A stretch of 64,000 bases of DNA from an uncultured Bacilli bacterium (lineage in GTDB: Bacteria > Bacillota_I > Bacilli_A > RFN20 > CAG-826): assembly GCA_944363525.1 (NCBI GenBank), contig CALVUF010000001.1, positions 321,980-385,979 of the forward strand, in the 5' to 3' direction. The notes under the pieces were generated by a model, which was not told the origin of the DNA, did not search any database, and was given only the letters and a program-made list of their open reading frames with translations. Of the stretch, positions 7,896 to 17,108 are shown piece by piece; positions within the stretch are counted from its first letter, which is position 1; the number at the start of each line of letters is the position of its first letter. Both the position numbers and the translations under genes were made by a program.

Positions 7896-9098
7896 ATGGC
7901 AAAAGTAATGGCGGTCAACGCCGGCAGCAGCACGCTGAAATACAAGCTTTTCGAGATGCCCGAGGGGAAGGTCCTCTGCTCGGGGATGGCCGATCGGATC
8001 GGCCATGACGACGGCATCTTCAAGATCAAATACGACGGGAAGGAGGAGAAGATCACCCTCCCGCTTCCGGACCACTCCAAAGCCGTCGAGCTTCTGCTCG
8101 AGGCCTTAACCAAATACGGGGTCGTCAAGTCCTTAGAGGAGATCAAATGCGTCGGCCACCGGGTCGTCCAAGGGGGCAAATACTTCTCCCATTCGGTCGA
8201 TTTCGATGAGGACGCGGCCAAGAAGATCGACTCCTTGACCCCGCTTGACCCGCTTCACGCCCCGGCCCACTTGACCGGCTGGCGGGCCTTTGAGAAGGCT
8301 TTGCCGGGCGTCCCGGAGATCGCGGTCTTCGACACCGCCTTCCATCAGACCATGGAGCCGGAGGATTACCTATTCCCGATCCCCTACGAATTGACCGAGA
8401 AATACGATTGCCGCCGCTACGGGGCCCACGGGACCAGCCACCAATACCTTTCGATCAAAGGGCAAGAGGATTTCCTGCAAGGCTATGAACATACCCGGAT
8501 CATCTCCTGCCACCTCGGCTCGGGCTCGAGCTTAGCCGCCATCAAAGACGGGAAATGCGTCGCCACCTCGATGGGTCTCACCCCGCTCGGCGGGGTCATG
8601 ATGGGCACCCGGACCGGCGACCTCGACCCCTCGGTCATGGAATACCTTTGCACCTGCACTGGCCAATCGGTCGAGGAGATGTACAACATCTTCAACAGGA
8701 AGTCCGGTTTCCTAGGCGTCTCCGGCCTATCCAACGATACCCGCGACGTCGAGGACGCAGCCTTAAAGGGCGATGAGCGGTGCCTTAATGCCGTCAAACT
8801 CTTCGCCCGGCGGGTCGCCGACTACATCGGACAGTACTTCGTCCGCCTCGGCGGGGCCGACCTCATCATCTTCTCGGCCGGGATCGGGGAGAACTCCGGC
8901 TATTTCCGCCGCCTGATCCTTAAAGACGTCGAGGAAGCGCTCAGCCTGAAGATCGATTACGAGAAGAACGAGCCGCTCCGGGGGAAGGAAGAGCTCATCT
9001 CCTTGCCGGACTCCAAGATCAAGGTCGCCGTCATCCCGACCGACGAGGAATACATGATCGCCCTCGATTGCTATAAGAGGATCAAAGATGCCGCTTAA
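7896..9098 (+). CDS. ackA: acetate kinase
   Basis: 400-aa acetate kinase, which interconverts acetyl phosphate + ADP and acetate + ATP, the ATP-yielding last step of acetate fermentation. The start at 7896 (MAKVMAVNAGSST) has AAGGAG nine nt upstream; an ATG 17 codons earlier lacks one. Family signatures are present: VNAGSSTLKYKLFE at the N-terminus, GHRVVQGG, DTAFHQTM, RRYGAHGTSH (catalytic Arg and His region), GSGSSLAA, TPLGGVMMGTR and FSAGIGENSG. Length is normal. The next gene, nrnA, starts 11 nt before its stop, so the two form an operon. No phosphotransacetylase is seen in the window. Confidence 0.97.
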   Translation: MAKVMAVNAGSSTLKYKLFEMPEGKVLCSGMADRIGHDDGIFKIKYDGKEEKITLPLPDHSKAVELLLEALTKYGVVKSLEEIKCVGHRVVQGGKYFSHSVDFDEDAAKKIDSLTPLDPLHAPAHLTGWRAFEKALPGVPEIAVFDTAFHQTMEPEDYLFPIPYELTEKYDCRRYGAHGTSHQYLSIKGQEDFLQGYEHTRIISCHLGSGSSLAAIKDGKCVATSMGLTPLGGVMMGTRTGDLDPSVMEYLCTCTGQSVEEMYNIFNRKSGFLGVSGLSNDTRDVEDAALKGDERCLNAVKLFARRVADYIGQYFVRLGGADLIIFSAGIGENSGYFRRLILKDVEEALSLKIDYEKNEPLRGKEELISLPDSKIKVAVIPTDEEYMIALDCYKRIKDAA

Positions 9099-10101
9099 TA
9101 AGAAACTCGACCCAGAGATCGTGAGCTTCGCTATCGCTCACCAAAAGCAATACAACGCCATCTATTCCGCCATCAAGCGGTACCAAAAGATCGTCGTCTT
9201 CCGCCACATAAAACCCGACTTCGACGCCATGGGGACCCAAATGGGGGTTTATACCTTCATCAAGGACAACTTCCCGGAGAAGGAAGTCCATTTCGTCGGC
9301 GATAACCACGTGACCTTCACCCCGCGCTTATTCCCTCAGACCGAATCTTTGCCTAACGATTGGTTCGCCAAGCGCGATTTCCTCGCCATCATCGTCGACG
9401 TCGGGGATAAGGAACGAATCGCCGACCCCCGCTTCGCCAAGGCCAAGTACAAGGTCAAGATCGACCACCACCCCTGCAAAGTGGAAGTCGCCCCCAAGGC
9501 CACCGTCTGCGATTTAGACAAAGCGGCCGCCGCCGAAATCGCCGCCAATATCCTTTTGTCCTGGAAAGGGATGAAACTAACCCCAGAAGCCGCCCGTTAC
9601 CTTTACATCGGGCTCGTCGGGGATTCGGGGAGATTCATGTTCTCCTCGACCACCGGCCATACCTTCGCCATCGCCAAAGCCTTGGTCGAAACCGGCTTCG
9701 ACCTCCGCTCGACCTACTTATCGATGTACGAGAAGAAGCTCGATTCGCTTTATTCCCAAGCCTACGTCTTATCCAATTTCCGCGTCTCGCCCCACGGGGT
9801 CGCCTATTATCTGCTCCCCTGCGACATCCAGGAAAAGCTCAAGATCACGACCGAGCAAGGGAAGGAGAACGTCAACATGTTCTCCAATATCGAGGGGATC
9901 AACGCCTGGTGCTCGATCACCGAGGACCCGGACCCGAAGGAACCCTGCTGGCGGATCTCGATCCGGTCGAAGAAAGAGGACATCTCCCCCATCGCCTTCA
10001 AATGGGGCGGAGGGGGCCACGCCCAAGCCTCGGGGGCCAAGATCAAGGACCTCTCCGAACTCGACGCCTTCATCGGCGACCTCGACGCCCTCTTCGCCTA
10101 G
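9088..10101 (+). CDS. nrnA: bifunctional oligoribonuclease / pAp phosphatase (DHH-DHHA1)
   Basis: 337-aa DHH-family phosphoesterase of the NrnA type. It degrades nano-RNA (2-5 nt) and dephosphorylates 3'-phosphoadenosine 5'-phosphate. The manganese-binding motifs are visible: HIKPDFDAMG (motif I), IIVDVGD (motif II), KIDHHP (the DHH motif) and GLVGDSGRF (motif IV). The C-terminal DHHA1 domain has the substrate-binding GGGHAQASG. It overlaps the end of ackA by 11 nt and is followed at once by a palindromic terminator, so the ackA-nrnA unit is closed here. Confidence 0.92.
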   Translation: MPLNKKLDPEIVSFAIAHQKQYNAIYSAIKRYQKIVVFRHIKPDFDAMGTQMGVYTFIKDNFPEKEVHFVGDNHVTFTPRLFPQTESLPNDWFAKRDFLAIIVDVGDKERIADPRFAKAKYKVKIDHHPCKVEVAPKATVCDLDKAAAAEIAANILLSWKGMKLTPEAARYLYIGLVGDSGRFMFSSTTGHTFAIAKALVETGFDLRSTYLSMYEKKLDSLYSQAYVLSNFRVSPHGVAYYLLPCDIQEKLKITTEQGKENVNMFSNIEGINAWCSITEDPDPKEPCWRISIRSKKEDISPIAFKWGGGGHAQASGAKIKDLSELDAFIGDLDALFA

Positions 10102-10124
10102 GGGATATCCCCTAGGTTTTCTTT
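10097..10124 (+). terminator. Rho-independent terminator after nrnA
   Basis: Perfect palindrome CCTAGGGGATATCCCCTAGG at 10097-10116 followed by TTTTCTTT. The stem begins inside the nrnA stop codon. It ends 5 nt before the dnaE -10 box. Confidence 0.85.
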
Positions 10125-10129
10125 AAGTG

Positions 10130-10135
10130 TATAAT
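10130..10135 (+). promoter_or_regulatory. -10 box of dnaE (probable leaderless transcript)
   Basis: A perfect TATAAT lies 6 nt before the GTG chosen as the dnaE start (10142), so transcription should begin at or next to the start codon. No convincing -35 is seen because the upstream bases belong to the nrnA terminator. Confidence 0.5.
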
Positions 10136-10141
10136 AGCGAG

Positions 10142-13141
10142 GTGAACGTCTTACCCCTCCACGTCTATTCCTCCCACTCGCTCCTGCAAAGCGCCCTTTC
10201 GATCCGCGATTTGGCCCTTAACGCCAAAAAGAACGGCTTCCCCTATATCGCCCTTACCGACTTCGAGTCGATGTCGGCTTATCCGGAACTATCCGACATT
10301 GCCCCGGCCGTCCCGGCCAAGCCCTTATTCGGAATGGACCTCCTTATCGAAGGGCGGCTATTCACCTTGTATTGCCAAAACGAGGACGGGTATCGGAACC
10401 TCCTGCTTTTAGAGCATGAAACGAGCCTTCACGAATTGACTTTGGATGATTTGTTGGCCCGCGCTAATGGGCTCATCGCCGTCTATACGCCAAGCAAAAA
10501 GGAGGAATTGGAAGGGGAGAATAACATCCGTTACCTCGCCAAGGCCTCGATGGGCTTCACCCGTTTCTATTTGGGCATCCCTTATGATTCGCAGTCGACG
10601 GAATTAAAAGACGCCATCCGTTCCTTCGCCTTATCCCGTCCGTATTTGACTATCGCCTTCCCCCACGTCAAGTATAAGAAAGCGGACGACGCCATCGTCT
10701 TGAAGATCCTCCAAGCCATCAAGGACAACCAGAGCCTAGCCCAGAAAAAACTAAGCGGGGGCGAGCATTTCCTTAGCGAAGAGGAAGCCAACAAGTACTA
10801 CTCAATCGAGGAGATTCAGGCCGGCTATAGCCTAGCGGCCGCCTTAGGGGAATTCGATTTCAACGTGCCCCGGGGGAGCTTGCCGGTGTTCCCGGTCCCC
10901 GAAGGGTTCACCCCCGAATCGTATTTAGAGCAGCAGGCCCGGTTTGGGCTCGCGGGCAAAATCCCCAATTACGGGGAAGAATACCAAGCCCGCTTAAACA
11001 AAGAGCTCTCCGTCATCAACAAGATGGGCTACGCCTCCTATTTCCTCATCGTCGCCGATTACGTCAATTTCGCTAGGCACCGCGGCATCTTAGTCGGCCC
11101 GGGCCGGGGCTCTTCGGCCGGGTCGCTGGTCGCTTTTGCCTTAGGCATCGTCAAGGCCGACCCAATCAAATACGGCTTGATGTTCGAACGCTTCCTCAAT
11201 CCCGAACGGGTCTCGATGCCGGATATCGACGTCGACTTCGCCGATTACCGCCGGGACGAGGTCATCGCCTACCTCCAGCATAAATACGGGGAAGACAAGG
11301 TCGCCCGGATCTTAAGTTTGCAGCCCATCCGGGCCAAAAGGGCCCTAAAGGACATCGGGATGGTCTATGGCTATCCTGAGCGCCACATCAACCTCCTCTC
11401 GGATTCGATCCGCGACCGCCGCCTCACCTTACGGGAAAACTACAAGTCCAATCAGGCTTTCCGTTCCTTAGTCGACCAAGACCCTTATTACCTGGAGATC
11501 GTCTCCTTAGCCAGCAAGATCGAGGGGGTGCCAAGGAATAGCAGCCTCCACGCCGCCGGGGTAATCATCAATAACGATCCATTGCCCGGCGCCCTCCCCT
11601 GCCGGAAAGAAAATGAAGGGGAGGTGGCCCAATTCGAGATGACCCACCTCGAGAAACAAGGGTTCCTGAAGATGGACTTATTGGGGCTCACCAACCTCAC
11701 CATCATCGAGACCAACCTGGCCTTATTGAAGGAAACGAGAGGATTGGAACTGGCCTATGAGGACATCCCCTTCGATGACCCAGAAGCGATCAAGATCATC
11801 GGCAGAGGCCAAACCGCCGGCTTGTTCCAGTTAGAGTCAGCCGGCATGAAGCGGGCCATCGCCCAGGTCGCCCCCGATACCTTCGAGGACCTCGTCGCCA
11901 TCTTGGCCCTATTCCGGCCGGGCCCGATGCGGAATATTCCGGTTTACGCCAAAAGGAAAAGAGGGGAAGAAAAACCCACCTACCTTTGCCCCGAGTTAGA
12001 GCCGATCCTTTCCCCGACTTATGGGATCATCGTCTATCAGGAGCAGATCATGCTCATCGCCATCAAATTGGCCGGCTTCTCCTTCGCGGGGGCCGATTCC
12101 TTCCGCCGGGCGATCTCCAAAAAAGACGCCTTGAAGATGGGGGCCTTGAAGCAAAGCTTCCTCGAAGGCTGCCGGAAGCTCGGCCATCCCCAGGATTTAG
12201 CCGAGAAGCTGTTCCGTTTGATCGAGGAATTCGCCGATTATGGGTTCGCGAGGAGCCATTCCCTTTGCTACGCCATCCTCGCTTCCCAGATGGCTTACCT
12301 CAAAGCCCATTACCCGGTCGAGTTCTATGCCAATATGCTTTCCTATATCCGGCTAACCGACCCAAGCTTCGGTCAATACCGGCAGGAGATGCTCTCTATT
12401 GGCATCAACTTCGCCCTCCCCTCGATCGATAAGCCAAGCTGGCGTTATGAGCCAGCCGAAGGAAAGAAGATCCGGCTGCCCTTATCGGGGATCGCCGGGC
12501 TAAGCAAAGACCTCATCGCCGGGATCATCGAGCAAAGGGAGAAAACCCCTTTCGCCTCCTTCTTCGATTTCGCGAAGCGGCTCGCCCCTTATGGGCTCGA
12601 CCAAGTCGCCTTAGTCCGGCTAATCGACGCCGGGGCCCTCGATTGTTTTGACTTGCCCCGGGTCGACCTTCGCCTATCGGCCAGCGAAGCCCTCGATTAC
12701 GCCGCCCTCTTCAAAGGGGGATCGCTGCTCGAATCCTTGGATTTGCCAGCCCCGGCCCTAAAGCGCGGGAAAACCGATAAGATGGCCGATTTGGTGGCCG
12801 AGCGCAATGCCCTCGGGATAATGGTCAGCGGCTCCCCCCTATCGGGCAAAGAAGACGTCATCAAAAGCCGGGGGTTGGCCCCATTATCCACGATAAGAGG
12901 CGAGTTCAAGACCGCCGGCATCGTCCGCGACTGCAAGGCCATCACCACCAAAAAGGGAAAGAAGATGGCCTTCCTCCGGGTCTATGACCAAGACGCCGAA
13001 AAGAGTTTTCGCCTCTTCGAGGACTGCTATTCGAAAGCCTTCCCCTTATTAGCCAAGGGGAGCCTCATCGAGATCGATGGCCACCTCGACCAATTCAAGG
13101 GCGAGGACAACCTCATCGCCGATATCATCAAGCCGTTATAG
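10142..13141 (+). CDS. dnaE: DNA polymerase III alpha subunit (DnaE type)
   Basis: About 999-aa C-family DNA polymerase, the replicative or lagging-strand polymerase. The catalytic aspartates are in PDIDVDFAD. Also visible are GPGRGSSAGSLV (finger/palm), SLHAAGVII, YQEQIM, FRRAISKK, SLCYAILASQMAYLKAHYP, and a C-terminal OB fold (KKMAFLRVYD). The N-terminal PHP domain looks metal-dead: the usual HxH is LHVYSS and the LTDH motif is LTDFES, so PHP proofreading is probably lost. The GTG at 10142 (MNVLPLHVY) fits the family start; a GTG at 10127 would add five residues but overlaps the -10 box. There is no ribosome site at normal spacing, which suits leaderless initiation. polA follows after 12 nt. 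Confidence 0.95.
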   Translation: MNVLPLHVYSSHSLLQSALSIRDLALNAKKNGFPYIALTDFESMSAYPELSDIAPAVPAKPLFGMDLLIEGRLFTLYCQNEDGYRNLLLLEHETSLHELTLDDLLARANGLIAVYTPSKKEELEGENNIRYLAKASMGFTRFYLGIPYDSQSTELKDAIRSFALSRPYLTIAFPHVKYKKADDAIVLKILQAIKDNQSLAQKKLSGGEHFLSEEEANKYYSIEEIQAGYSLAAALGEFDFNVPRGSLPVFPVPEGFTPESYLEQQARFGLAGKIPNYGEEYQARLNKELSVINKMGYASYFLIVADYVNFARHRGILVGPGRGSSAGSLVAFALGIVKADPIKYGLMFERFLNPERVSMPDIDVDFADYRRDEVIAYLQHKYGEDKVARILSLQPIRAKRALKDIGMVYGYPERHINLLSDSIRDRRLTLRENYKSNQAFRSLVDQDPYYLEIVSLASKIEGVPRNSSLHAAGVIINNDPLPGALPCRKENEGEVAQFEMTHLEKQGFLKMDLLGLTNLTIIETNLALLKETRGLELAYEDIPFDDPEAIKIIGRGQTAGLFQLESAGMKRAIAQVAPDTFEDLVAILALFRPGPMRNIPVYAKRKRGEEKPTYLCPELEPILSPTYGIIVYQEQIMLIAIKLAGFSFAGADSFRRAISKKDALKMGALKQSFLEGCRKLGHPQDLAEKLFRLIEEFADYGFARSHSLCYAILASQMAYLKAHYPVEFYANMLSYIRLTDPSFGQYRQEMLSIGINFALPSIDKPSWRYEPAEGKKIRLPLSGIAGLSKDLIAGIIEQREKTPFASFFDFAKRLAPYGLDQVALVRLIDAGALDCFDLPRVDLRLSASEALDYAALFKGGSLLESLDLPAPALKRGKTDKMADLVAERNALGIMVSGSPLSGKEDVIKSRGLAPLSTIRGEFKTAGIVRDCKAITTKKGKKMAFLRVYDQDAEKSFRLFEDCYSKAFPLLAKGSLIEIDGHLDQFKGEDNLIADIIKPL

Positions 13142-13153
13142 GAGAAAATATCC

Positions 13154-15727
13154 ATGGACAAGAAAAAACTATATGTCATCGATGGCAATTCATTGCTCTT
13201 CCGCGCCTTCTACGCGACCTATATGGGCGATCCGAGCGCCATCATGCGTTCCAACGACGGCACCCCGACCAACGCCATCTTCGCCTTCGCCAATATGCTG
13301 TTGAAGATCCTCTCCTCCTTCGAAGGCGGGGAGTACCTCTTCGTCGGCTTCGATTCCGATTCCCAGACTTTCAGGAAAAAGGAATTCGCCTCCTATAAGG
13401 CCAATCGGAAGCCCGCCCCGCCCGAACTCATCCCCCAGTTTGCCTTATCGCGCGACCTTTTGAAATCGCTCGGCATCAAATATTACGAAGAAAGCGGCAT
13501 CGAGGCCGATGACATCTGCGGCACCATCGCCAAAAAGGCCTCGAAATCCGGGGAATACCAAGTCGAGGTGTTCACTTCCGACAAAGACTACCTCCAGCTG
13601 ATCGATCCCAACATCAAAGTCAATCTTCTCAAGACCGGTCTCTCGAACATGATCCCGATGGACGAGGCGAAGATGCAGGAGGAATGGGGATTCGGACCCT
13701 TGCAGATCATCGATTACAAAGGCTTATGCGGGGATAGTAGCGACAATCTCCCCGGCATCCCCGGGATCGGGGATAAGACGGCGAAGAAACTCATCGCCGA
13801 ACATGGGGATTTCCCTTCGATCGTCGAGGCGGCCAAAGCCGGCCTCATCAAAGGGAAACTCGGCGAGAAGATACTCGCTGGGGAAGCCAGCGGCGAGGAA
13901 TCATACAAACTCGCCCATATCCTCATCGATTGCCCCTTGCCCTTCGGCTTAGACGATTGCCTCTATAAAGGATATAACCCGAACTTGGCCTTAGCCTTCG
14001 CCGAGCGTTATGGGCTTCGGCAGCTTTCATCCCGGCTGCCCAAGCGCTTAGCCCAAGGGGCGGATGAGCAAAAGAAAGAATATGTCGATGACCCGAATAT
14101 CGATTTTGCTAAGCCCTATTGCTTCTACCTCGATTGCGAGGAGGATGGCTACCCCCATTCTTCGCCGAAAGGGATCGCCGTCGTCTCGGGAAATAACTAC
14201 CATTATTTCCGCTTAATCGAGCTCGAGGCCAACGAAGCCCTCAAAGCCTCCTTAGCCAATCCGGACATTCGCAAAAGCGGCTGCAACGTCAAGCAGGCCT
14301 ACTGTACCCTGTCTCACCTCGGGATTGAGCTAAAAGGGGTGGCCTATGATTCGCTGCTCGCCGCCTACGTCTTGGATTCGAACGGGGCCGCGAACCCGAT
14401 CGAAGCCCTAGCTTCCTTAGGCGAAACCATCACCGGCGAAAACGAGGAAAAAGCCATCCGTATCGCCATCGCCACCAGCGAAACCGAGCAAAAGGCCTTA
14501 ACGGCCCTATCTTCCTCTTCCCAAGCCAAACTATTCGAGGAAGTCGAGCTCCCCTTGACCTTCGTCTTAGCCCGGATGGAACTCGAGGGGATCGCGGTCA
14601 ATAAGGAGGAATTGCTTAGCATCGGCAAGACCTATGTTGCTAAGCGCGATGCGGCCGAGGAAGAAGTCATTAAGCTCGCCGGGCATCCATTCAACGTCGC
14701 CTCCTCTAAGCAAGTAGCCACCGTCCTTTTCGATGAACTGGGCTTGCCCTCGGGGAAGAAACGCTCGACCTCGATCGAGGAACTTAAGGCCTTGCAAGCG
14801 AGCCACCCGATCGTCAGCAAGATATTGGAATATAGGAAATACGCCAAATTGGTCGGGACCTATATCGAAGGATTGTCCTCCCATATCCATGATGGCAAGA
14901 TCCATACCACCTTCAACCAGACCTTGACCTCGACCGGAAGACTGTCTTCCTCTTCCCCCAACCTTCAAAACGTCTCGACCCGGGATGAGGAAAGCGCCCT
15001 CATCAAGAAAGCCTTCCATTACGATGACGGGCGGAAGATCCTTTCCCTCGACTATTCGCAGATCGAGTTGCGCATCCTTTCCTCGCTCGCCAATTGCGAG
15101 CCCTATAAACAGGTCTTCGCCTTAGGCCACGACGTCCATAGCGAGACCGCCCGTCGGATCTTCCACCTCAAGCCCGGGGAAGAGGTGAGCAAGGACATGC
15201 GGCGGAAAGCCAAAGCCGTCAACTTCGCCATCATCTACGGCACTTCGGCCTATGGCTTATCGGAGCAAATCGGCTGCACGCCAAGAGAAGCGAGCAACCT
15301 CATCGCCGAGTTCTACCGTCATTACCCGGAGATCGACCAATACCTCCGTTCGATCATCGAGACCGTCGAACGCCAAGGCTATGTCTCGACCATCCTCAAT
15401 CGCCGTCGTTACCTGCCGGACATCACATCAAGCAATTACGCCACCCGCGACGCGGCCAAGCGGGCCGCCCTCAACGCCCCCGTCCAGGGGAGCGCCGCCG
15501 ACCTCATCAAGGTCGCGATGATCAAAGTCGATCAGTTTCTGAAGGACAATCATTGCAAGAGTAAACTCATCCTCCAGATCCACGACGAATTGCTCTTCGC
15601 CCTCGATCCAAGCGAAGAGGCGACTTTGCCGGAACAAATAAAGCACATCATGGTCACCGCCCTCCCGTTTGACGTCAAACTCGAAGCCGAGGTCGGGATC
15701 GGCGATAACTGGCTGGAGGCGAAATAA
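13154..15727 (+). CDS. polA: DNA polymerase I
   Basis: 857-aa A-family polymerase for gap filling and Okazaki-fragment processing. Residues 1-290 form the 5'-3' exonuclease (LYVIDGNSLLFRAFYA, FVGFDSDSQTFRK, GIEADD, GLCGDSSDNLPGIPGIGDKTA). The middle third has the exonuclease fold with degraded catalytic motifs (FYLDCEEDG in place of DxE; YDSLLAAYVLD retained), so proofreading is doubtful, as in Bacillus Pol I. The polymerase domain has motif A (LDYSQIELRI), motif B (RRKAKAVNFAIIYG) and motif C (QIHDELLF). AGGAG upstream of ATG 13154 serves as ribosome site. It sits between dnaE and mutM-coaE with short gaps, making a replication/repair operon. Confidence 0.97.
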   Translation: MDKKKLYVIDGNSLLFRAFYATYMGDPSAIMRSNDGTPTNAIFAFANMLLKILSSFEGGEYLFVGFDSDSQTFRKKEFASYKANRKPAPPELIPQFALSRDLLKSLGIKYYEESGIEADDICGTIAKKASKSGEYQVEVFTSDKDYLQLIDPNIKVNLLKTGLSNMIPMDEAKMQEEWGFGPLQIIDYKGLCGDSSDNLPGIPGIGDKTAKKLIAEHGDFPSIVEAAKAGLIKGKLGEKILAGEASGEESYKLAHILIDCPLPFGLDDCLYKGYNPNLALAFAERYGLRQLSSRLPKRLAQGADEQKKEYVDDPNIDFAKPYCFYLDCEEDGYPHSSPKGIAVVSGNNYHYFRLIELEANEALKASLANPDIRKSGCNVKQAYCTLSHLGIELKGVAYDSLLAAYVLDSNGAANPIEALASLGETITGENEEKAIRIAIATSETEQKALTALSSSSQAKLFEEVELPLTFVLARMELEGIAVNKEELLSIGKTYVAKRDAAEEEVIKLAGHPFNVASSKQVATVLFDELGLPSGKKRSTSIEELKALQASHPIVSKILEYRKYAKLVGTYIEGLSSHIHDGKIHTTFNQTLTSTGRLSSSSPNLQNVSTRDEESALIKKAFHYDDGRKILSLDYSQIELRILSSLANCEPYKQVFALGHDVHSETARRIFHLKPGEEVSKDMRRKAKAVNFAIIYGTSAYGLSEQIGCTPREASNLIAEFYRHYPEIDQYLRSIIETVERQGYVSTILNRRRYLPDITSSNYATRDAAKRAALNAPVQGSAADLIKVAMIKVDQFLKDNHCKSKLILQIHDELLFALDPSEEATLPEQIKHIMVTALPFDVKLEAEVGIGDNWLEAK

Positions 15728-15728
15728 G

Positions 15729-17108
15729 ATGCCCGAACTCCCGGAAGTCGAATCCTTCAAAAGAACCTTGGGGCCGAAACTCATTGGGAAAACCATCACC
15801 AAGGTTGAGATCCTCTACCCCCGTTTGCTCATCACCCCGATTGAGAATATTTCGTCAATCGAAGGGGAGACCTTCATGCAAATGGGTCGGAAAGGGAAGC
15901 ACCTTCTTTTCTTCTTGACCCATGACAAAGTCCTCGTCGCCCACCTCCGGATGGAAGGCAAATACTTCGTCAAGGATGAAACGGCCCCGCTGGAAAAGGC
16001 CGATGAGGCGATCTTCCACCTCGATAATGGTGAAAAACTCGTCTATAACGATACGCGGAAATTCGGCGTCCTCGGATTATATTCGTTAGATACATACTTG
16101 CTTGCATCTCCTTTGGTCAACGTCGCCAAATCACCTTTGGAAATGAAAGGAGACGAGCTTTATCAGGCCATCCATTCCTCGAAGAAAACGATTAAGGAGA
16201 CCTTATTGGAGCAAAATCGGGTCTCCGGTCTGGGAAATATCTATGTCGATGAAACCTTGTTCAAATCCGGGGTCAACCCTCGTCGAATCGCCAGTTCGAT
16301 TAGCGAAGTGGAGGCCGAGAGCCTCTTAACAAACGCGAAGTCGACCTTAGAGGAAGCGATTGAGCAAGGGGGCTCGACCATCCATTCCTTCCACGTCGAG
16401 GAAGGGAAATCCGGCTCGATGCAATCGCATCTTCTTTGCTATGGCAAGTCCCCCTCCCCCTGCCCCAAATGCAGTTTTCCCTTCATGAAGATTGCCATCG
16501 GGGGGCGCGGGACCACCTATTGCCCGATCTGCCAAAAAGATCAAAATCGGCCATTCGTCATCGGGGTCACCGGGCCAATCCATTCCGGCAAGTCCACCGT
16601 CAGCCAACACCTTATCGATAGCAAACATTACCCCTTCTTTGACTGCGACGCCGAAGTCGCCAAGCTCTATGACGACAAGGATTTCGCTTCTCAGTTCGTT
16701 AAGGCCTTCCCGGAATCGAAGCTGGACAGAAACGGAAAATTAAGCAAGGCCGAAGTATGGAAGATAATAGATAAGCAAAAGGATAAAGCCCAAGCTTTCG
16801 TCTTTTCTGCAATCTATTCTAAATGTGAAAGTTGGATAAATCGTCAAAATGGGACCGTCTTAATTGAAGCCCCATTGCTTTACCAAGCCGGGATGGATGA
16901 CCTTTGCGACGCAACGATTCTCGTAATCGCCGAGGAGACGGTCCGCCGGAAAAGATTATATGATGAAGGCAAGGATGTCGATCGTTTGATGGACCTCAAT
17001 AAAGGGTATCCGGTCGGCCTACTAAAAAGAAAAGCCTCGTTCGTCATTTATAACAACGGAAACAAGGCTGAGTTATATCAGGAAATCGATTCGTTGCCCT
17101 TACCTTAA
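15729..17108 (+). CDS. mutM-coaE: fusion: formamidopyrimidine-DNA glycosylase + dephospho-CoA kinase
   Basis: 459-aa single frame joining two enzymes that are normally separate. Residues 1-~268 are MutM/Fpg, which removes 8-oxoguanine: catalytic N-terminal MPELPEVE (Pro2, Glu3), VAHLRMEGKY, helix-two-turn-helix RVSGLGNIYVDE, and a zinc finger with the cysteines of SPCPKC and YCPICQ. Immediately after the last zinc cysteine comes CoaE, which phosphorylates dephospho-CoA in the final step of CoA synthesis: P-loop GVTGPIHSGKST, FFDCDAEVAKLY, LIEAPLLYQAG, and a lid segment VRRKRLY. There is no linker and no stop between the halves. In many Bacilli mutM and coaE are adjacent, so loss of the intergenic stop could have fused them. 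The true start ATG lies one base after the polA stop. The gene converges on dnaI with a 4-nt overlap. Confidence 0.9.
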   Translation: MPELPEVESFKRTLGPKLIGKTITKVEILYPRLLITPIENISSIEGETFMQMGRKGKHLLFFLTHDKVLVAHLRMEGKYFVKDETAPLEKADEAIFHLDNGEKLVYNDTRKFGVLGLYSLDTYLLASPLVNVAKSPLEMKGDELYQAIHSSKKTIKETLLEQNRVSGLGNIYVDETLFKSGVNPRRIASSISEVEAESLLTNAKSTLEEAIEQGGSTIHSFHVEEGKSGSMQSHLLCYGKSPSPCPKCSFPFMKIAIGGRGTTYCPICQKDQNRPFVIGVTGPIHSGKSTVSQHLIDSKHYPFFDCDAEVAKLYDDKDFASQFVKAFPESKLDRNGKLSKAEVWKIIDKQKDKAQAFVFSAIYSKCESWINRQNGTVLIEAPLLYQAGMDDLCDATILVIAEETVRRKRLYDEGKDVDRLMDLNKGYPVGLLKRKASFVIYNNGNKAELYQEIDSLPLP

